From NCBI GenBank assembly GCA_023248635.1, contig JAHFED010000047.1, positions 1 to 54,817 of the forward strand: DNA of 54,817 bases. Direction: 5' to 3'. The notes under the pieces were generated by a model. The model was not told the origin of the DNA. It was given only the letters and a program-made list of their open reading frames with translations, and did no database searches. Below, in pieces: positions 26,358 through 36,791 of the stretch. Position numbers and translations under genes: made by a program. How positions within the stretch are numbered: the first letter of the stretch is position 1; every line of letters begins with the position of its first letter. Origin of the DNA: Myxococcales bacterium (GTDB lineage: Bacteria > Myxococcota > UBA727 > VGSZ01).

Positions 26358-27497
26358 ATGAACGGCTGGACCATCACACCTCGTGCAGACGTTGGCGCAG
26401 CGACGGTGACCCTGAAGCCTCATCGGGGGACCGGCGCCATCGGGCTCATCACGGCGGGTTTGCTCGCCATCGCACCCGGTGCGCATGCAGCCGGCTCAAG
26501 CTCGTGGTCGCTGGAGACTCCCCTGACCCACGGCGATGCCCCCAGCGGGAGCAACCACCCGGCAGTGGAGGTCGACTCCGTTCAGATCGCGGCGAACGGC
26601 CAGACAGGCGCGGTGCAGCTCACGGTGTGCTGCGGCGGCGAGTCGCTGGGTTTCTGCTCGTCGGGCACGGCCACCTACAGCTTGGGCTGGAATTTCGCCC
26701 AGGATCCTTCGGTCATCCACAAGGGCGACACGCTGGCCTACAGCTTTTTTGCCAACCAGCTGAGTGGCGCCGAGTGCTTCGCCAATCCTTACATCGTCCC
26801 CGGCGGCAGCCAGGATCTGGTGACGCTGCCCCCCGCTGGGTTTGACCCCTTCGACGGCGTGGCCAGCGGCGAATTCGACGCCCCGCCGACCAGCAGCTTC
26901 CACAACCCGAGTTCCCGCGAGATCGTCGTGAAGAACCTCGACAACATGCCCCCCAACGGCCTCTTCAACTTCAATTTCTCGCAGCGGTGGGGATTGCAGT
27001 ACGAAGTCGTGTTCGTCTTTCACGACAGCAGCGCCCCAGCGGTGGGAGATGGTGACGACCCCGTTGGCGACGGCAGCGAGGGCGAGGCGCCCGACGATGG
27101 CGGAGGAGGAACCGATGATGGCGTCGGCGACGGCAGCGGCGTCGGCGACGACCCAGACGTCGGCAACGGCGAAGAAGGAACCGACGGCGGCGACGACGAC
27201 CCAGACGTCGGCGAAGGCGAAGAAGGAACCGACGACGACGGCGGTGGCATCGACGACGACGACGACGACGACGGCGATGACGACGGCGATGACGGCGATG
27301 ACGACCGCCCCGACCGTGGCGGGCGCGGAGGGGACTGCCAGGGCGAAGTAGCTGCGGCCAATTGCCAAGGGGGAGCCATTCCACCGCTGCAGCTGAGCTG
27401 CTCCTCCGTGGCGGGTGGCAGCGGCCTCGGCGCGGGCGTCGCGAGTCTCACGATCGCCGCTGCCTTGTCGCGTCGTCGCTGGCGAGGCTCTCGCTGA
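26358..27497 (+). CDS. Secreted protein with Asp-rich linker and MYXO-CTERM-like tail
   Basis: Function not recognised. A protein of 379 residues: an N-terminal extension, then a signal segment (about 26-45, AIGLITAGLLAIAPGAHAA), a globular part (46-225) with a CC pair and FCSSG, a very acidic linker (about 226-335) rich in Asp, Gly and Glu with DDPDVG.GEEGT repeats, and a C-terminal LQLSCSSVAGGSGLGAG stretch followed by a hydrophobic helix and RRRWR. That last part is a Cys-hydrophobic-basic sorting signal resembling MYXO-CTERM. The Asp runs could bind calcium. ATG 26358 follows CGGAGG by 6 nt. Confidence 0.8.
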   Translation: MNGWTITPRADVGAATVTLKPHRGTGAIGLITAGLLAIAPGAHAAGSSSWSLETPLTHGDAPSGSNHPAVEVDSVQIAANGQTGAVQLTVCCGGESLGFCSSGTATYSLGWNFAQDPSVIHKGDTLAYSFFANQLSGAECFANPYIVPGGSQDLVTLPPAGFDPFDGVASGEFDAPPTSSFHNPSSREIVVKNLDNMPPNGLFNFNFSQRWGLQYEVVFVFHDSSAPAVGDGDDPVGDGSEGEAPDDGGGGTDDGVGDGSGVGDDPDVGNGEEGTDGGDDDPDVGEGEEGTDDDGGGIDDDDDDDGDDDGDDGDDDRPDRGGRGGDCQGEVAAANCQGGAIPPLQLSCSSVAGGSGLGAGVASLTIAAALSRRRWRGSR

Positions 27498-27547
27498 GCC
27501 GGGCTTTCAGGGCTCGGCCTCGACGAGCGCTGTGCTAAGCCGTCCCG

Positions 27548-29497
27548 GTGAACGACGCCAAGAATGCTTTTCGAGCTGGCCTGGTCATCCTCATCGGCGC
27601 GGGCGTTGCGCTCTACTTCTTCGCGTCGTCGCAAAAGACCACCCTCGATGGGGCCAACAGCGTCAGCTACTACGCCTACCTGACCGACGCCTCCGGCGTG
27701 AACGCGAAGTCGATGATCACCATCGCCGGACTGCAGGTTGGAGAGATTCAGGAGATCAAGCTGGTGCCGGTGACGGTGCAAGAGCTGGTCGTCGACTTCG
27801 ACGATCGGGTGCAGCTGGTGCTCGATCCCACCGGGCCGGCCAGCAAGACGATCGTCGTCGAGAAGAATGAAGAATTCGACGCCATCCTCAAGAAGCTGAT
27901 CGAAAAGACCGGCATCAAGACGCCCGCCGACGCCGCCGGCTACAAAAGCGAGCCCTTGCGCGTCGCGCGCTTGCAAATGCGCGTGACCCAACTCGACAAG
28001 GACAAGCGCCGCCTCGACCTGCCCAAAGACACCTGGGTGCGCAAAGAGTCCCTCGGCGTGCTCGGGGCGAAGGCCCTCTTTCTCGAGCTGGGTCGTTCGC
28101 CGACGATGCTCAAAGACGGCGAGCGCATCGTGAACGTGCGCAGCATGACCGGCACCGATGCGCTCTTGGCCCAGGCCGAGGGGATCATCTCCGACGTCCG
28201 CAGCATCACGAAGAAGATCGACAACGACGTCGGCGCCATCACCGCCGACATCCGTGGCATCACCGGCCAGCTCAACAAGTTCATCAACGGCGACGGCGAC
28301 ACGCCCCCGCTCAATGAGCTCTACAAGCTGGTGATGACCGACCTCAAGCGCCTGACGGGAACCATCAACGACGTGCTGCGTGATGCCCAGAAGCTGATCA
28401 GGAACAACGACGAGCAATTCGCCCTGCTTGTGGGCAACGTGCAGCGCATCACCAAGGACATCGCCGAGCTGACCTCCGCGGGAGGCGGCCCCGATGGCAG
28501 TGGCAAGGGCAAGATGGTGCAGAAGCTCGATGTCGCGGGAAAGCCCGTAGTCGACGACAAAGGACAGCCCGTCATGATCGCCGACGAGGGCGACCTGCGG
28601 GCCACCATGCGCAGCGTGCGTCAGATCTCCGAAGACCTCACCACGGTCACGGCCCAGTTGAAGGGGTTGCTCGGCGACAACGGCACCAAGGTTGCCGACG
28701 GCGTGGTGCAGCTGCAAGAGACGGTCACCGAGCTCAACCGCACCTTGATGTCGCTCTCGGAGGTCGCTGGCCGCGTCGAGCGGGGCGAGGGCACCGTGGG
28801 ACGTCTGCTCACCGACGAGAAGATGGCCGCCAAGGTCGAGTCCGCTGTATCTGGGGCGGCGGACTTCGTCTCGGGGCTGACCTCGCTCGAGACCCACGTC
28901 GACGTCGGCAGCTGGTACAATTTCAACCGCGAACGCACGACGACGACGCTGTCGCTGAAGCTCCAGCCCAAACCCGACAAGTTCTACCTCGTCGAAGTCG
29001 TCGAAGACGGCGGCAACCTCGAGCGCTTCGTGCGTCAAGACACCACGGGCGACGTCACGCGCTCCTCCACCCGCGAGGAGGACAATCAGGTGCGCATCAC
29101 CGCCATGTTCGCCAAGCGCTTCTTCGATTTCCTGGTGCTGCGGGCCGGCCTCATCGAAACCACCGGCGGCGTCGGCGCAAACATCTTCTTGTTCAACGAT
29201 CAGTTCGAGCTGCGCACCGACCTGTTCGGCTCCCGCGGACCCCGCGATGCGCTGGTCACCGACGACGTTGGCTTTTATCTGCCCCGCTGGCGCACCGTGA
29301 TCAAAGGCCAGCCCATCCCCCACCTCTACCTCTCCGCCGGCGTCGACGACGTCTTGAACTCGTTCGATCCCGTGGCCGGACAGTTTCGCCCCTACAACGT
29401 CGACGACGGCTACGGCTTCGACTGGTTCGTCGGCGTCGGCTTGACCTTCAAGGACGACGACCTCCGCACCATCTTGCCCTTCATCCCCGGCGGCTGA
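27548..29497 (+). CDS. MCE/MlaD-domain protein with C-terminal beta-rich domain
   Basis: Protein of 649 residues starting with GTG. A single N-terminal membrane helix (about 8-26) anchors it, followed by an MCE domain (about 35-190; SYYAYLTDASGVNAKSMITIAGLQVGEIQEI). A long helical region (about 200-410) carries amphipathic heptads, and the last 230 residues are strand-rich (YLVEVVEDGG, FFDFLVLRAGLIE, YGFDWFVGVGLTF) and end like an outer-membrane barrel. MCE proteins carry lipids between membranes. Here a lone protein seems to join the inner-membrane anchor and an outer-membrane-like part; no mlaE or mlaF gene is adjacent. The TGA lies in repeat element C. Confidence 0.88.
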   Translation: MNDAKNAFRAGLVILIGAGVALYFFASSQKTTLDGANSVSYYAYLTDASGVNAKSMITIAGLQVGEIQEIKLVPVTVQELVVDFDDRVQLVLDPTGPASKTIVVEKNEEFDAILKKLIEKTGIKTPADAAGYKSEPLRVARLQMRVTQLDKDKRRLDLPKDTWVRKESLGVLGAKALFLELGRSPTMLKDGERIVNVRSMTGTDALLAQAEGIISDVRSITKKIDNDVGAITADIRGITGQLNKFINGDGDTPPLNELYKLVMTDLKRLTGTINDVLRDAQKLIRNNDEQFALLVGNVQRITKDIAELTSAGGGPDGSGKGKMVQKLDVAGKPVVDDKGQPVMIADEGDLRATMRSVRQISEDLTTVTAQLKGLLGDNGTKVADGVVQLQETVTELNRTLMSLSEVAGRVERGEGTVGRLLTDEKMAAKVESAVSGAADFVSGLTSLETHVDVGSWYNFNRERTTTTLSLKLQPKPDKFYLVEVVEDGGNLERFVRQDTTGDVTRSSTREEDNQVRITAMFAKRFFDFLVLRAGLIETTGGVGANIFLFNDQFELRTDLFGSRGPRDALVTDDVGFYLPRWRTVIKGQPIPHLYLSAGVDDVLNSFDPVAGQFRPYNVDDGYGFDWFVGVGLTFKDDDLRTILPFIPGG

Positions 29498-29626
29498 TCC
29501 CCGATCTCGCTGAACTTCGTTCACCGAGGTCAGGGATGTTCTTCCTGGAGGGTCTGTTGCAGACCCTCCCCACGCCGGCGGAGCCGGACGGTGGGGCCGC
29601 ACCCAACTCCGCTTTGCGCGCGCTCC
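29495..29626 (+). repeat. Composite multi-hairpin 3'-end element, copy C
   Basis: Begins with the TGA of the MCE gene and runs in the gene's direction. It contains the CCCCGATCTCG... long hairpin (about 29498-29535), the 10-bp stem 29547-29569 (GGAGGGTCTG/CAGACCCTCC, TTG loop, like copy A) and a CCCCAC/GTGGGG stem (about 29568-29598). It fills the convergent gap before the DCC gene, where a terminator is expected. Confidence 0.85.
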
Positions 29627-29666
29627 CCGCGCCTGAGCGAACTTCAACTGGACTTGGGATGAGACA

Positions 29667-30038
29667 TCACGTCGCCACGGGCAAGGCTGGGCCCACGCCC
29701 GGCAAACGGTGGCGGATCCGGGCGACCAGGGCGTAGGCGAGGGCGGCGAAGGGGGCCATTGGCGGGCGCACCAAGAGGCGACCCAGGCCGCGCCAGGGGG
29801 CGCCGCACGTCGTCAGCGCCAGAGCGATGGCTCGATGACCGGCGAAACAGGTGCCGTGCTCGGTGACCCACCACGCCGTCGACGCCGCTTCGTCGGCGCC
29901 GAAGCCGTACTCCCCGGGGCTGAGCAGCTGGTAGGGAACCAAGCGAATCACGCGCTTCGTGCGACGGGCAATGAAGCGCGCCGCCCAGGTGCAGAAGCGG
30001 CACCGCCCATCAAAGACCAAGGCGGCCAACCCACTCAT
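29667..30038 (-). CDS. DCC-family thiol-disulfide oxidoreductase-like protein (DUF393)
   Basis: Small protein of 123 residues with the family-defining motif FDGRCRFC close to the N-terminus (DGxCxxC), a thioredoxin-like redox Cys pair, followed by HGTCFAGHRAIALAL and a C-terminal LYxLVARIRHRLPG-like helix. Members are presumed to exchange thiols/disulfides, often at membranes; substrate unknown. The start ATG 30038 has AGGA 8 nt upstream; a second in-frame ATG at 30068 would add ten Arg-rich residues. It converges with the MCE gene. Confidence 0.88.
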   Translation of the reverse strand: MSGLAALVFDGRCRFCTWAARFIARRTKRVIRLVPYQLLSPGEYGFGADEAASTAWWVTEHGTCFAGHRAIALALTTCGAPWRGLGRLLVRPPMAPFAALAYALVARIRHRLPGVGPALPVAT

Positions 30039-30176
30039 CGTCGCCGTCCTGCCTCGAATCCGCCTCATCTTTGGTCATGAGATCAGCGCCGCCGTCGACC
30101 CCGGCACCAGGCCCGGATCAGTCGCGCAGGGTCGCTCTGTGTTGCGCGGCGGCGGCAGGGCCTGCGTGAAGCCCAC

Positions 30177-31646
30177 TCAGCGCGGCTTTTCGGGCGCACC
30201 TGGGGCCACGCGCAGCTTGTTGTCGACGCGGAAGGCACCGGCCTGCAGCGCGTACTCCTCGGCCTTTTCCTTTTCGAACCAGCTGTCGACGTCGCCGGTC
30301 AGCACCGCCACACCATCGGCGACGGAGACCGAGACGTCGTCGGCGTCGACGTAGGGAGACCAGACGAGCTGTTGGTGGATGTCTTTGGCCAACTGGACGT
30401 CGCTCTTCTTCGCGGCGGCCATCCGCTCGATCTCGATGCTGTCGTCGACGGCGACGACGCCGGCCACGGCGCTGGCGGCGTCGATGGCGCGACGTCGCTC
30501 GTCGTAGGAATCCACGCGGCCCCGCAGGGTCACCCGGCCCTTTGCGACGTCGACGTTCACTTCACCCGCCTGCAGGCCGCGCTCGCGGAGAATGGCCCGG
30601 CCGATGGCCTCTTTGAGCACCGCGTCGCTGACGGTGCGCGGGGCCACGTTGATGTGGTCGATGGTCTCGCTGATGCCGGCGATGGCCCGCGCGTCATCGA
30701 GAGCAGCCAGCTTGGCTGGGAGGTTGTCGACGATGCCGCTCAGGGTGGCCGTGCCGTCTTTCACGTCAACGTCGATCTGGTGCCCCTTCACGCGCGGGTC
30801 CGCGATCAAGGCCGCTTTGATGGCGGCGCCGACGACGTCGGCTTTCAGGTTGCCGACCTGGCCGCCGGGACCGACGGCAAAGTGCTTCGGAGTCGACGGT
30901 GCCTGGGCTCTCTTGCTGTGCTCGACGTGCAGTCCGTCGGAGTCGACGACCCGGGCTCCGGCTGCGAAGGCATGGGCGATGGCGGCACCTTTGTCGAAGA
31001 GGCTGTTCACCTCGCCCCACAACACGACCTTGCCAGCGGCGGCACCGACTTTGATGCGGTCGTCGTCGAGGCGGGCGTCCATGCGCAAGCGCTGCTGCAC
31101 GTCAGCCGACAACGCGGCATCGTTGCGATCGACGGGGGGGCGGATCTGGAGCTGGTTGTCGACGTCGCGGACGCCTTCGACCCGACCAGCGATGCGCTGG
31201 GCCAAGATCTTCTCCTGAAAGGAGTCGACGCGACCAGACAGGCGAGCCACACCGTTTTGGGCCATGACGGTCACCTGGTACTCGTCGGTCGCCGGGTCGT
31301 TTTTCAGCGCCCGCTCGACGCTGGCGCGCAGCGCGTCATCCGAGATTCTTGGCGCGGCGACGACGAGCTGGTTGCTGACGGCGGTGACGCCGCGGATGCG
31401 AGAGACGGCTTCTTCGGCGCGCTCACGTTCCGCGTAGGAAGGCACCTGACCCGTCAATGTGACGCGTCCTTGTTCGATGCGCGCCGTAACATTGTCGATG
31501 GACACCCCGTTGGCGCTGATCACGGCGCGGAGCCCACGGGCGTCGATGCGCTCCGGCTGGGGGGCATCAAGGGAGGGCGGTGCCTGCGTCGCCGCCGGAA
31601 GGGCGCAGAGCAGACCGACGACGAAGACGACTCGATGAAAGCTCAT
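30177..31646 (-). CDS. Periplasmic protein with six BON domains
   Basis: Exported protein of 489 residues with signal peptide MSFHRVVFVVGLLCALPA, then six consecutive BON domains of about 70 residues. Each shows the pattern of a helix, V.V..G.V.L.G.V.S and V..V...L: for example RVTLTGQVPSY, VARLSGRVDSF, KVVLWGEVNSL, TATLSGIVDNL, RVTLRGRVDSY and VAVLTGDVDSW. BON domains occur in OsmY and secretins and are thought to contact phospholipid or outer-membrane surfaces. Six in one chain is more than the usual one or two (OsmY). Likely an envelope-stress or membrane-binding protein. It is divergent from the aminotransferase gene. Confidence 0.9.
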   Translation of the reverse strand: MSFHRVVFVVGLLCALPAATQAPPSLDAPQPERIDARGLRAVISANGVSIDNVTARIEQGRVTLTGQVPSYAERERAEEAVSRIRGVTAVSNQLVVAAPRISDDALRASVERALKNDPATDEYQVTVMAQNGVARLSGRVDSFQEKILAQRIAGRVEGVRDVDNQLQIRPPVDRNDAALSADVQQRLRMDARLDDDRIKVGAAAGKVVLWGEVNSLFDKGAAIAHAFAAGARVVDSDGLHVEHSKRAQAPSTPKHFAVGPGGQVGNLKADVVGAAIKAALIADPRVKGHQIDVDVKDGTATLSGIVDNLPAKLAALDDARAIAGISETIDHINVAPRTVSDAVLKEAIGRAILRERGLQAGEVNVDVAKGRVTLRGRVDSYDERRRAIDAASAVAGVVAVDDSIEIERMAAAKKSDVQLAKDIHQQLVWSPYVDADDVSVSVADGVAVLTGDVDSWFEKEKAEEYALQAGAFRVDNKLRVAPGAPEKPR

Positions 31647-31668
31647 GGCTGCTCCTGAAGTACCGATC

Positions 31669-31692
31669 CTCAAGACGCTGGCGCGTCTTGAC
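31669..31692. repeat. Single copy of the 24-bp hairpin repeat
   Basis: CTCAAGACGC-TGGC-GCGTCTTGAC, matching the consensus of the 44.1-kb array except at the outer bases. It lies between the divergent BON and aminotransferase genes. A further CCTCAAACGCGCC near 31721 recalls the degenerate copy at 23557. The remainder of 31693-31840 has no other visible feature. Confidence 0.75.
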
Positions 31693-31840
31693 GTGTCGAA
31701 GGTTGGGTGCCGTCGCTACGCCTCAAACGCGCCCGGGAAGGGGCTGCTGCCAACATTGCAGCGCCCGTGCCTTCGCCCCGTCCGCGCCGCAGCTTCTGTC
31801 TGTGGTTGCCGAGGTGACTCGCGAGTGAAAAGCGGCAGGA

Positions 31841-33115
31841 ATGGCAGCTCCAACGACGACGACGACCGCTGGTTCCACGGCTTTTCGGGCGGTCCCAAAG
31901 ACTGGCGTCATCTTTGTCACCAGCGAGGCCGAGAAGCAGGGCTACCGCGCCGCCGACGCCAGCTGGTGCAACCTGGGCCAGGGTCAGCCCGAGACGGGCG
32001 CGTTGCCCGGGGCCCCCGCGCGCCTGGGCAACCTCACCATCGCCGACGACGCCTACGAATACGCCCCCGTGGCCGGCCTGCGCGATCTGCGGGCCGCCGT
32101 CGCCGACATGGTCAACCGCACCTTTCGCAAGGGCATGGGTTCGCAATACTCCGCCGAAAACGTCGCCATCTGCGGTGGAGGACGCCTCGCCCTTGCTCGA
32201 GCAGCGACGGCCTTGGGCGAGGTGAACCTCGGCCACTTCCTGCCCGACTACACGGCCTATGAAGAGCTGCTCGGGGTCTTTCGCCTCTTCAATCCCATCC
32301 CGATCCTTTTGGAGAGCGAGCGTCGCTACCACTTCTCCGTCGACGAGCTGCGCAAAGAGGTGCTGGGGCGCGGATTGTCGGCGCTGCTTTTGTCAAACCC
32401 CTGCAACCCCACCGGCCGCACCATCGCCGGCTCGGAGCTCGCAGCCTGGGTGGCGACGTGCCGAGCCCTCGACTGCTGCATGCTCGTCGACGAATTCTAT
32501 TCGCACTACATCTGGAGCGAGCCCGACGGCAAACAGCAGCCCATCGTCTCCGCCGCCGCCCACGTCGAGGACGTCGACAAAGACCCGGTGGTCATCTTCG
32601 ATGGGCTCACCAAGAACTGGCGCTACCCCGGCCTGCGCATCTCGTGGACCATCGGGCCCAAGCACGTCATCGAGGCCGTCGCTTCTGCGGGTTCCTTCCT
32701 CGACGGCGGCGGATCGAGACCCGCCCAACAAGCAGCCATTGCGCTGCTCGAAGACGACGTCGTGCATCGAGAGACGGCCGCCATCCACAAGGCTTTCTCC
32801 AAGAAGCGCACCTTTCTGACCGGTGCCCTCGAAGGCCTCGGCGTCCGCGTCGACCTCCCACCCCAAGGCGGCTTCTACGTCTGGGGCTCGGTGGAGAATC
32901 TGCCCGAGTCCATCGACGACGGCATGAAGCTCTTTCGCCGCGCCCTCGAGGAGAAGGTCATCGTCGTTCCCGGCGCCTTTTTCGACATCAACCCCGGCAA
33001 CCGGCGTTCGAACCGCGCCAGCCGTTTCGAGCGCCACGTGCGCTTTTCCTTCGGGCCCGCGTTGCCCACTTTGCAGACCGCCGTCGACCGCCTGACGCAC
33101 CTCGTGCGCGGCTAA
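31841..33115 (+). CDS. PLP-dependent aminotransferase, class I/II
   Basis: Fold-type I aminotransferase of 424 residues. Features include LGQGQPETGALPG near the N-terminus, CGGGRLALARA, the substrate/PLP region SNPCNPTGRT, the Asp of VDEFYSHY, and the Schiff-base lysine in GLTKNWRYPGLR, followed by WTIG. The C-terminal domain has PQGGFYVWG and NRASRFERHVRFSFG (the substrate-carboxylate Arg). It moves amino groups between amino and keto acids; the precise substrates cannot be told. A GCAGGA lies just before ATG 31841. Flanked by a divergent BON gene and a downstream hemerythrin-like gene 116 nt away. Confidence 0.92.
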   Translation: MAAPTTTTTAGSTAFRAVPKTGVIFVTSEAEKQGYRAADASWCNLGQGQPETGALPGAPARLGNLTIADDAYEYAPVAGLRDLRAAVADMVNRTFRKGMGSQYSAENVAICGGGRLALARAATALGEVNLGHFLPDYTAYEELLGVFRLFNPIPILLESERRYHFSVDELRKEVLGRGLSALLLSNPCNPTGRTIAGSELAAWVATCRALDCCMLVDEFYSHYIWSEPDGKQQPIVSAAAHVEDVDKDPVVIFDGLTKNWRYPGLRISWTIGPKHVIEAVASAGSFLDGGGSRPAQQAAIALLEDDVVHRETAAIHKAFSKKRTFLTGALEGLGVRVDLPPQGGFYVWGSVENLPESIDDGMKLFRRALEEKVIVVPGAFFDINPGNRRSNRASRFERHVRFSFGPALPTLQTAVDRLTHLVRG

Positions 33116-33231
33116 CGCCGCCCTTGGTACCGCGTGGGGGGATGCGCTCTCCCGATCGAGGAGCGACCCGACGCGGCCGTTGGATCGCGCGGGCATCGAG
33201 ATTGCTCGACGCCTGAGACCGAGGGGGCGAC

Positions 33232-33795
33232 ATGAATGTCTATGAGGTGCTCCACGAGGAGCATGTGCAGATCCTTGCGCTCTTGCGTCAGGCCCTTCGG
33301 GCGTCGTTTTCCGAGCGCCGTCGCGTTCTCGACCTCCTCATCGACGAGCTCAGCGCGTACACCGCAGCCGAGCGCGACGTCGTCGGCGCCCACGCCATGG
33401 TCGAGGGAACGCAAGACGCCCATCTGGCCATGACGCAGTTGATGGCCGAGCTCTGGGTGATTGACGTCGAAGCGCCCAGCTGCGCCGCCCTCATCACCTT
33501 GCTGACCCAATGTCTGGCCGACCACGTCGCCAAAGAAGAGTGCGCGCTCTTCTTTTGGGACCTGGCCTCCGGCGAAGGCGGCCTCGTCGGTGCCCCGCGC
33601 GCTTTTCACAGCGCCAAGGCCGCCGCGCAAACCACGGCCATCGAGGATCGGCTCATCGAAGCCCTGGCGGTGCACTACCTCGACGACGACGGCGGCCAGT
33701 TCCTCGTGCTCAGTCCCGATCTCGATGAGACACGTTTGATCATCGGCGAGGTTCTGCCTGCGAAACCAGCTCCGGGCTGGGCCGTTCGCGGCTGA
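33232..33795 (+). CDS. Diverged hemerythrin-like protein
   Basis: All-helical protein of 187 residues with the layout of a hemerythrin HHE domain: HEEH at 8-11, AAERD around 45-49, H64 in HLAMTQLMAEL, and HVAKEE (H98, E102). These would supply His and Glu ligands for a di-iron site. The usual His before the second motif is replaced by Tyr43, so iron binding may be weakened. The last 60 residues are not typical of the family. Possible roles are oxygen or NO sensing, or iron handling (inference). A GAGGGGG lies 6 nt before the ATG. Confidence 0.7.
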   Translation: MNVYEVLHEEHVQILALLRQALRASFSERRRVLDLLIDELSAYTAAERDVVGAHAMVEGTQDAHLAMTQLMAELWVIDVEAPSCAALITLLTQCLADHVAKEECALFFWDLASGEGGLVGAPRAFHSAKAAAQTTAIEDRLIEALAVHYLDDDGGQFLVLSPDLDETRLIIGEVLPAKPAPGWAVRG

Positions 33796-33957
33796 ACCCC
33801 TGCAGCAGCTCGTCGGTGTGGCGGTCTTGCTGTGGCGCCGCTGCTCAGCTGGTGACGGAAATGACGAGGCGCCGATGCGAGAGCAGTTGTGCCCTCGGGC
33901 CTCGGCGGCCCATCTTTCGCCGAGGCGGCGATCAGACTTCGCCGTCGAGGAGCCGAA

Positions 33958-34821
33958 ATGTCCCAGGTGTTGGCGGAGCTGGTCGAGCTCTTGTCGTTGG
34001 AGCGCATCGAGGAGAATCTGTTTCGCGGTCAAAGCCAGGACCTCGGTTGGGGCCAGGTCTTTGGGGGTCAGGTGCTCGGCCAGGCCTTGAGCGCGGCGAC
34101 GCAGACGGTGCCCGTCGATCGCGCTGTGCATTCATTGCAGGCCTATTTCCTACGCCCCGGCGCCGTCGACACGCCCATCGTCTATGACGTCGATCGTTCT
34201 CGGGACGGGCAGAGCTTCGCCACCCGCCACGTGGTGGCCATTCAAAAGGGCAAGCCCATTTTTCACCTCTCGGCGAGCTTTCACGTCGAAGAAGAGGGCT
34301 TCGATCACGCAGCCGCCATGCCGCCGGTGCCGCCGCCCGAGCGCCTCGCCAGCGAAAGCGATCTCTGGCGCCGCTACGAGTCACGCATCCCGCCGCCGAT
34401 GCGCGCGCGCGTCTTGAACGACCGGCCCATCGAGCTGCGGCCCGTCGACCCCGTCGATGTCTTTACGCCCGACCAGAAACCGCCGGAGCACGCCCTGTGG
34501 ATGAAGGCCGCCGCACCCATCGGCGACGACGCAGCCCTGCACCGCTACCTTTTGGCCTACTGCTCCGACTTCGGCTTCATGACGACGTCGCTCCGCCCCC
34601 ACGGCGCTTCGTGGATCGATGGCAGCCTCCAGACCGCCAGCATCGATCACGTGATGTGGTTTCACCGCTCCTTTCGCATCGATGACTGGTTGCTGCACGT
34701 GATGGAGAGCCCAACCGCGGCGGGGGGTCGGGGCTTCGTGCGCGGCTCCTTCTTCGATCGCCAGGGCCGCCTCGTGGCATCGACAGCCCAAGAAGGACTG
34801 ATCCGCCGTCGCCCGCGTTGA
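33958..34821 (+). CDS. tesB: Acyl-CoA thioesterase II
   Basis: Double-hotdog thioesterase of 287 residues that hydrolyses acyl-CoA to free acid and CoA. The family signature is clear: LFRGQSQDLGWGQVFGGQVLGQAL, spanning about 21-43, HSLQAYFLRPG, VDRSRDGQSFATRHV, and in the second hotdog ASIDHVMWFHRSFRIDDWLL with the conserved Asp. C-terminal GRGFVRGSFFDRQGRLVAST is also typical. ATG 33958 is chosen for its GAGGAG site and family N-terminus; an upstream in-frame ATG adds Arg-rich sequence. The gap before it (33796-33957) shows no feature. Confidence 0.95.
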   Translation: MSQVLAELVELLSLERIEENLFRGQSQDLGWGQVFGGQVLGQALSAATQTVPVDRAVHSLQAYFLRPGAVDTPIVYDVDRSRDGQSFATRHVVAIQKGKPIFHLSASFHVEEEGFDHAAAMPPVPPPERLASESDLWRRYESRIPPPMRARVLNDRPIELRPVDPVDVFTPDQKPPEHALWMKAAAPIGDDAALHRYLLAYCSDFGFMTTSLRPHGASWIDGSLQTASIDHVMWFHRSFRIDDWLLHVMESPTAAGGRGFVRGSFFDRQGRLVASTAQEGLIRRRPR

Positions 34822-34920
34822 GGTTGTGATCGATCATGCACGAGGCGCGCGCGTCTTGACGTCGACGACCTGGCGCTCTTGATGTTCGGTTGCCCGTGCC
34901 CAGCTGACAAGCAATGCGCT

Positions 34921-36717
<1,797 letters not shown>

Positions 36718-36791
36718 TGGCCGAACCCTAGCAGGCGGTGGGGGCGCACGCCCTGTCGACGGCGCCATCCATGAGCGCGACCGCGCAACCC

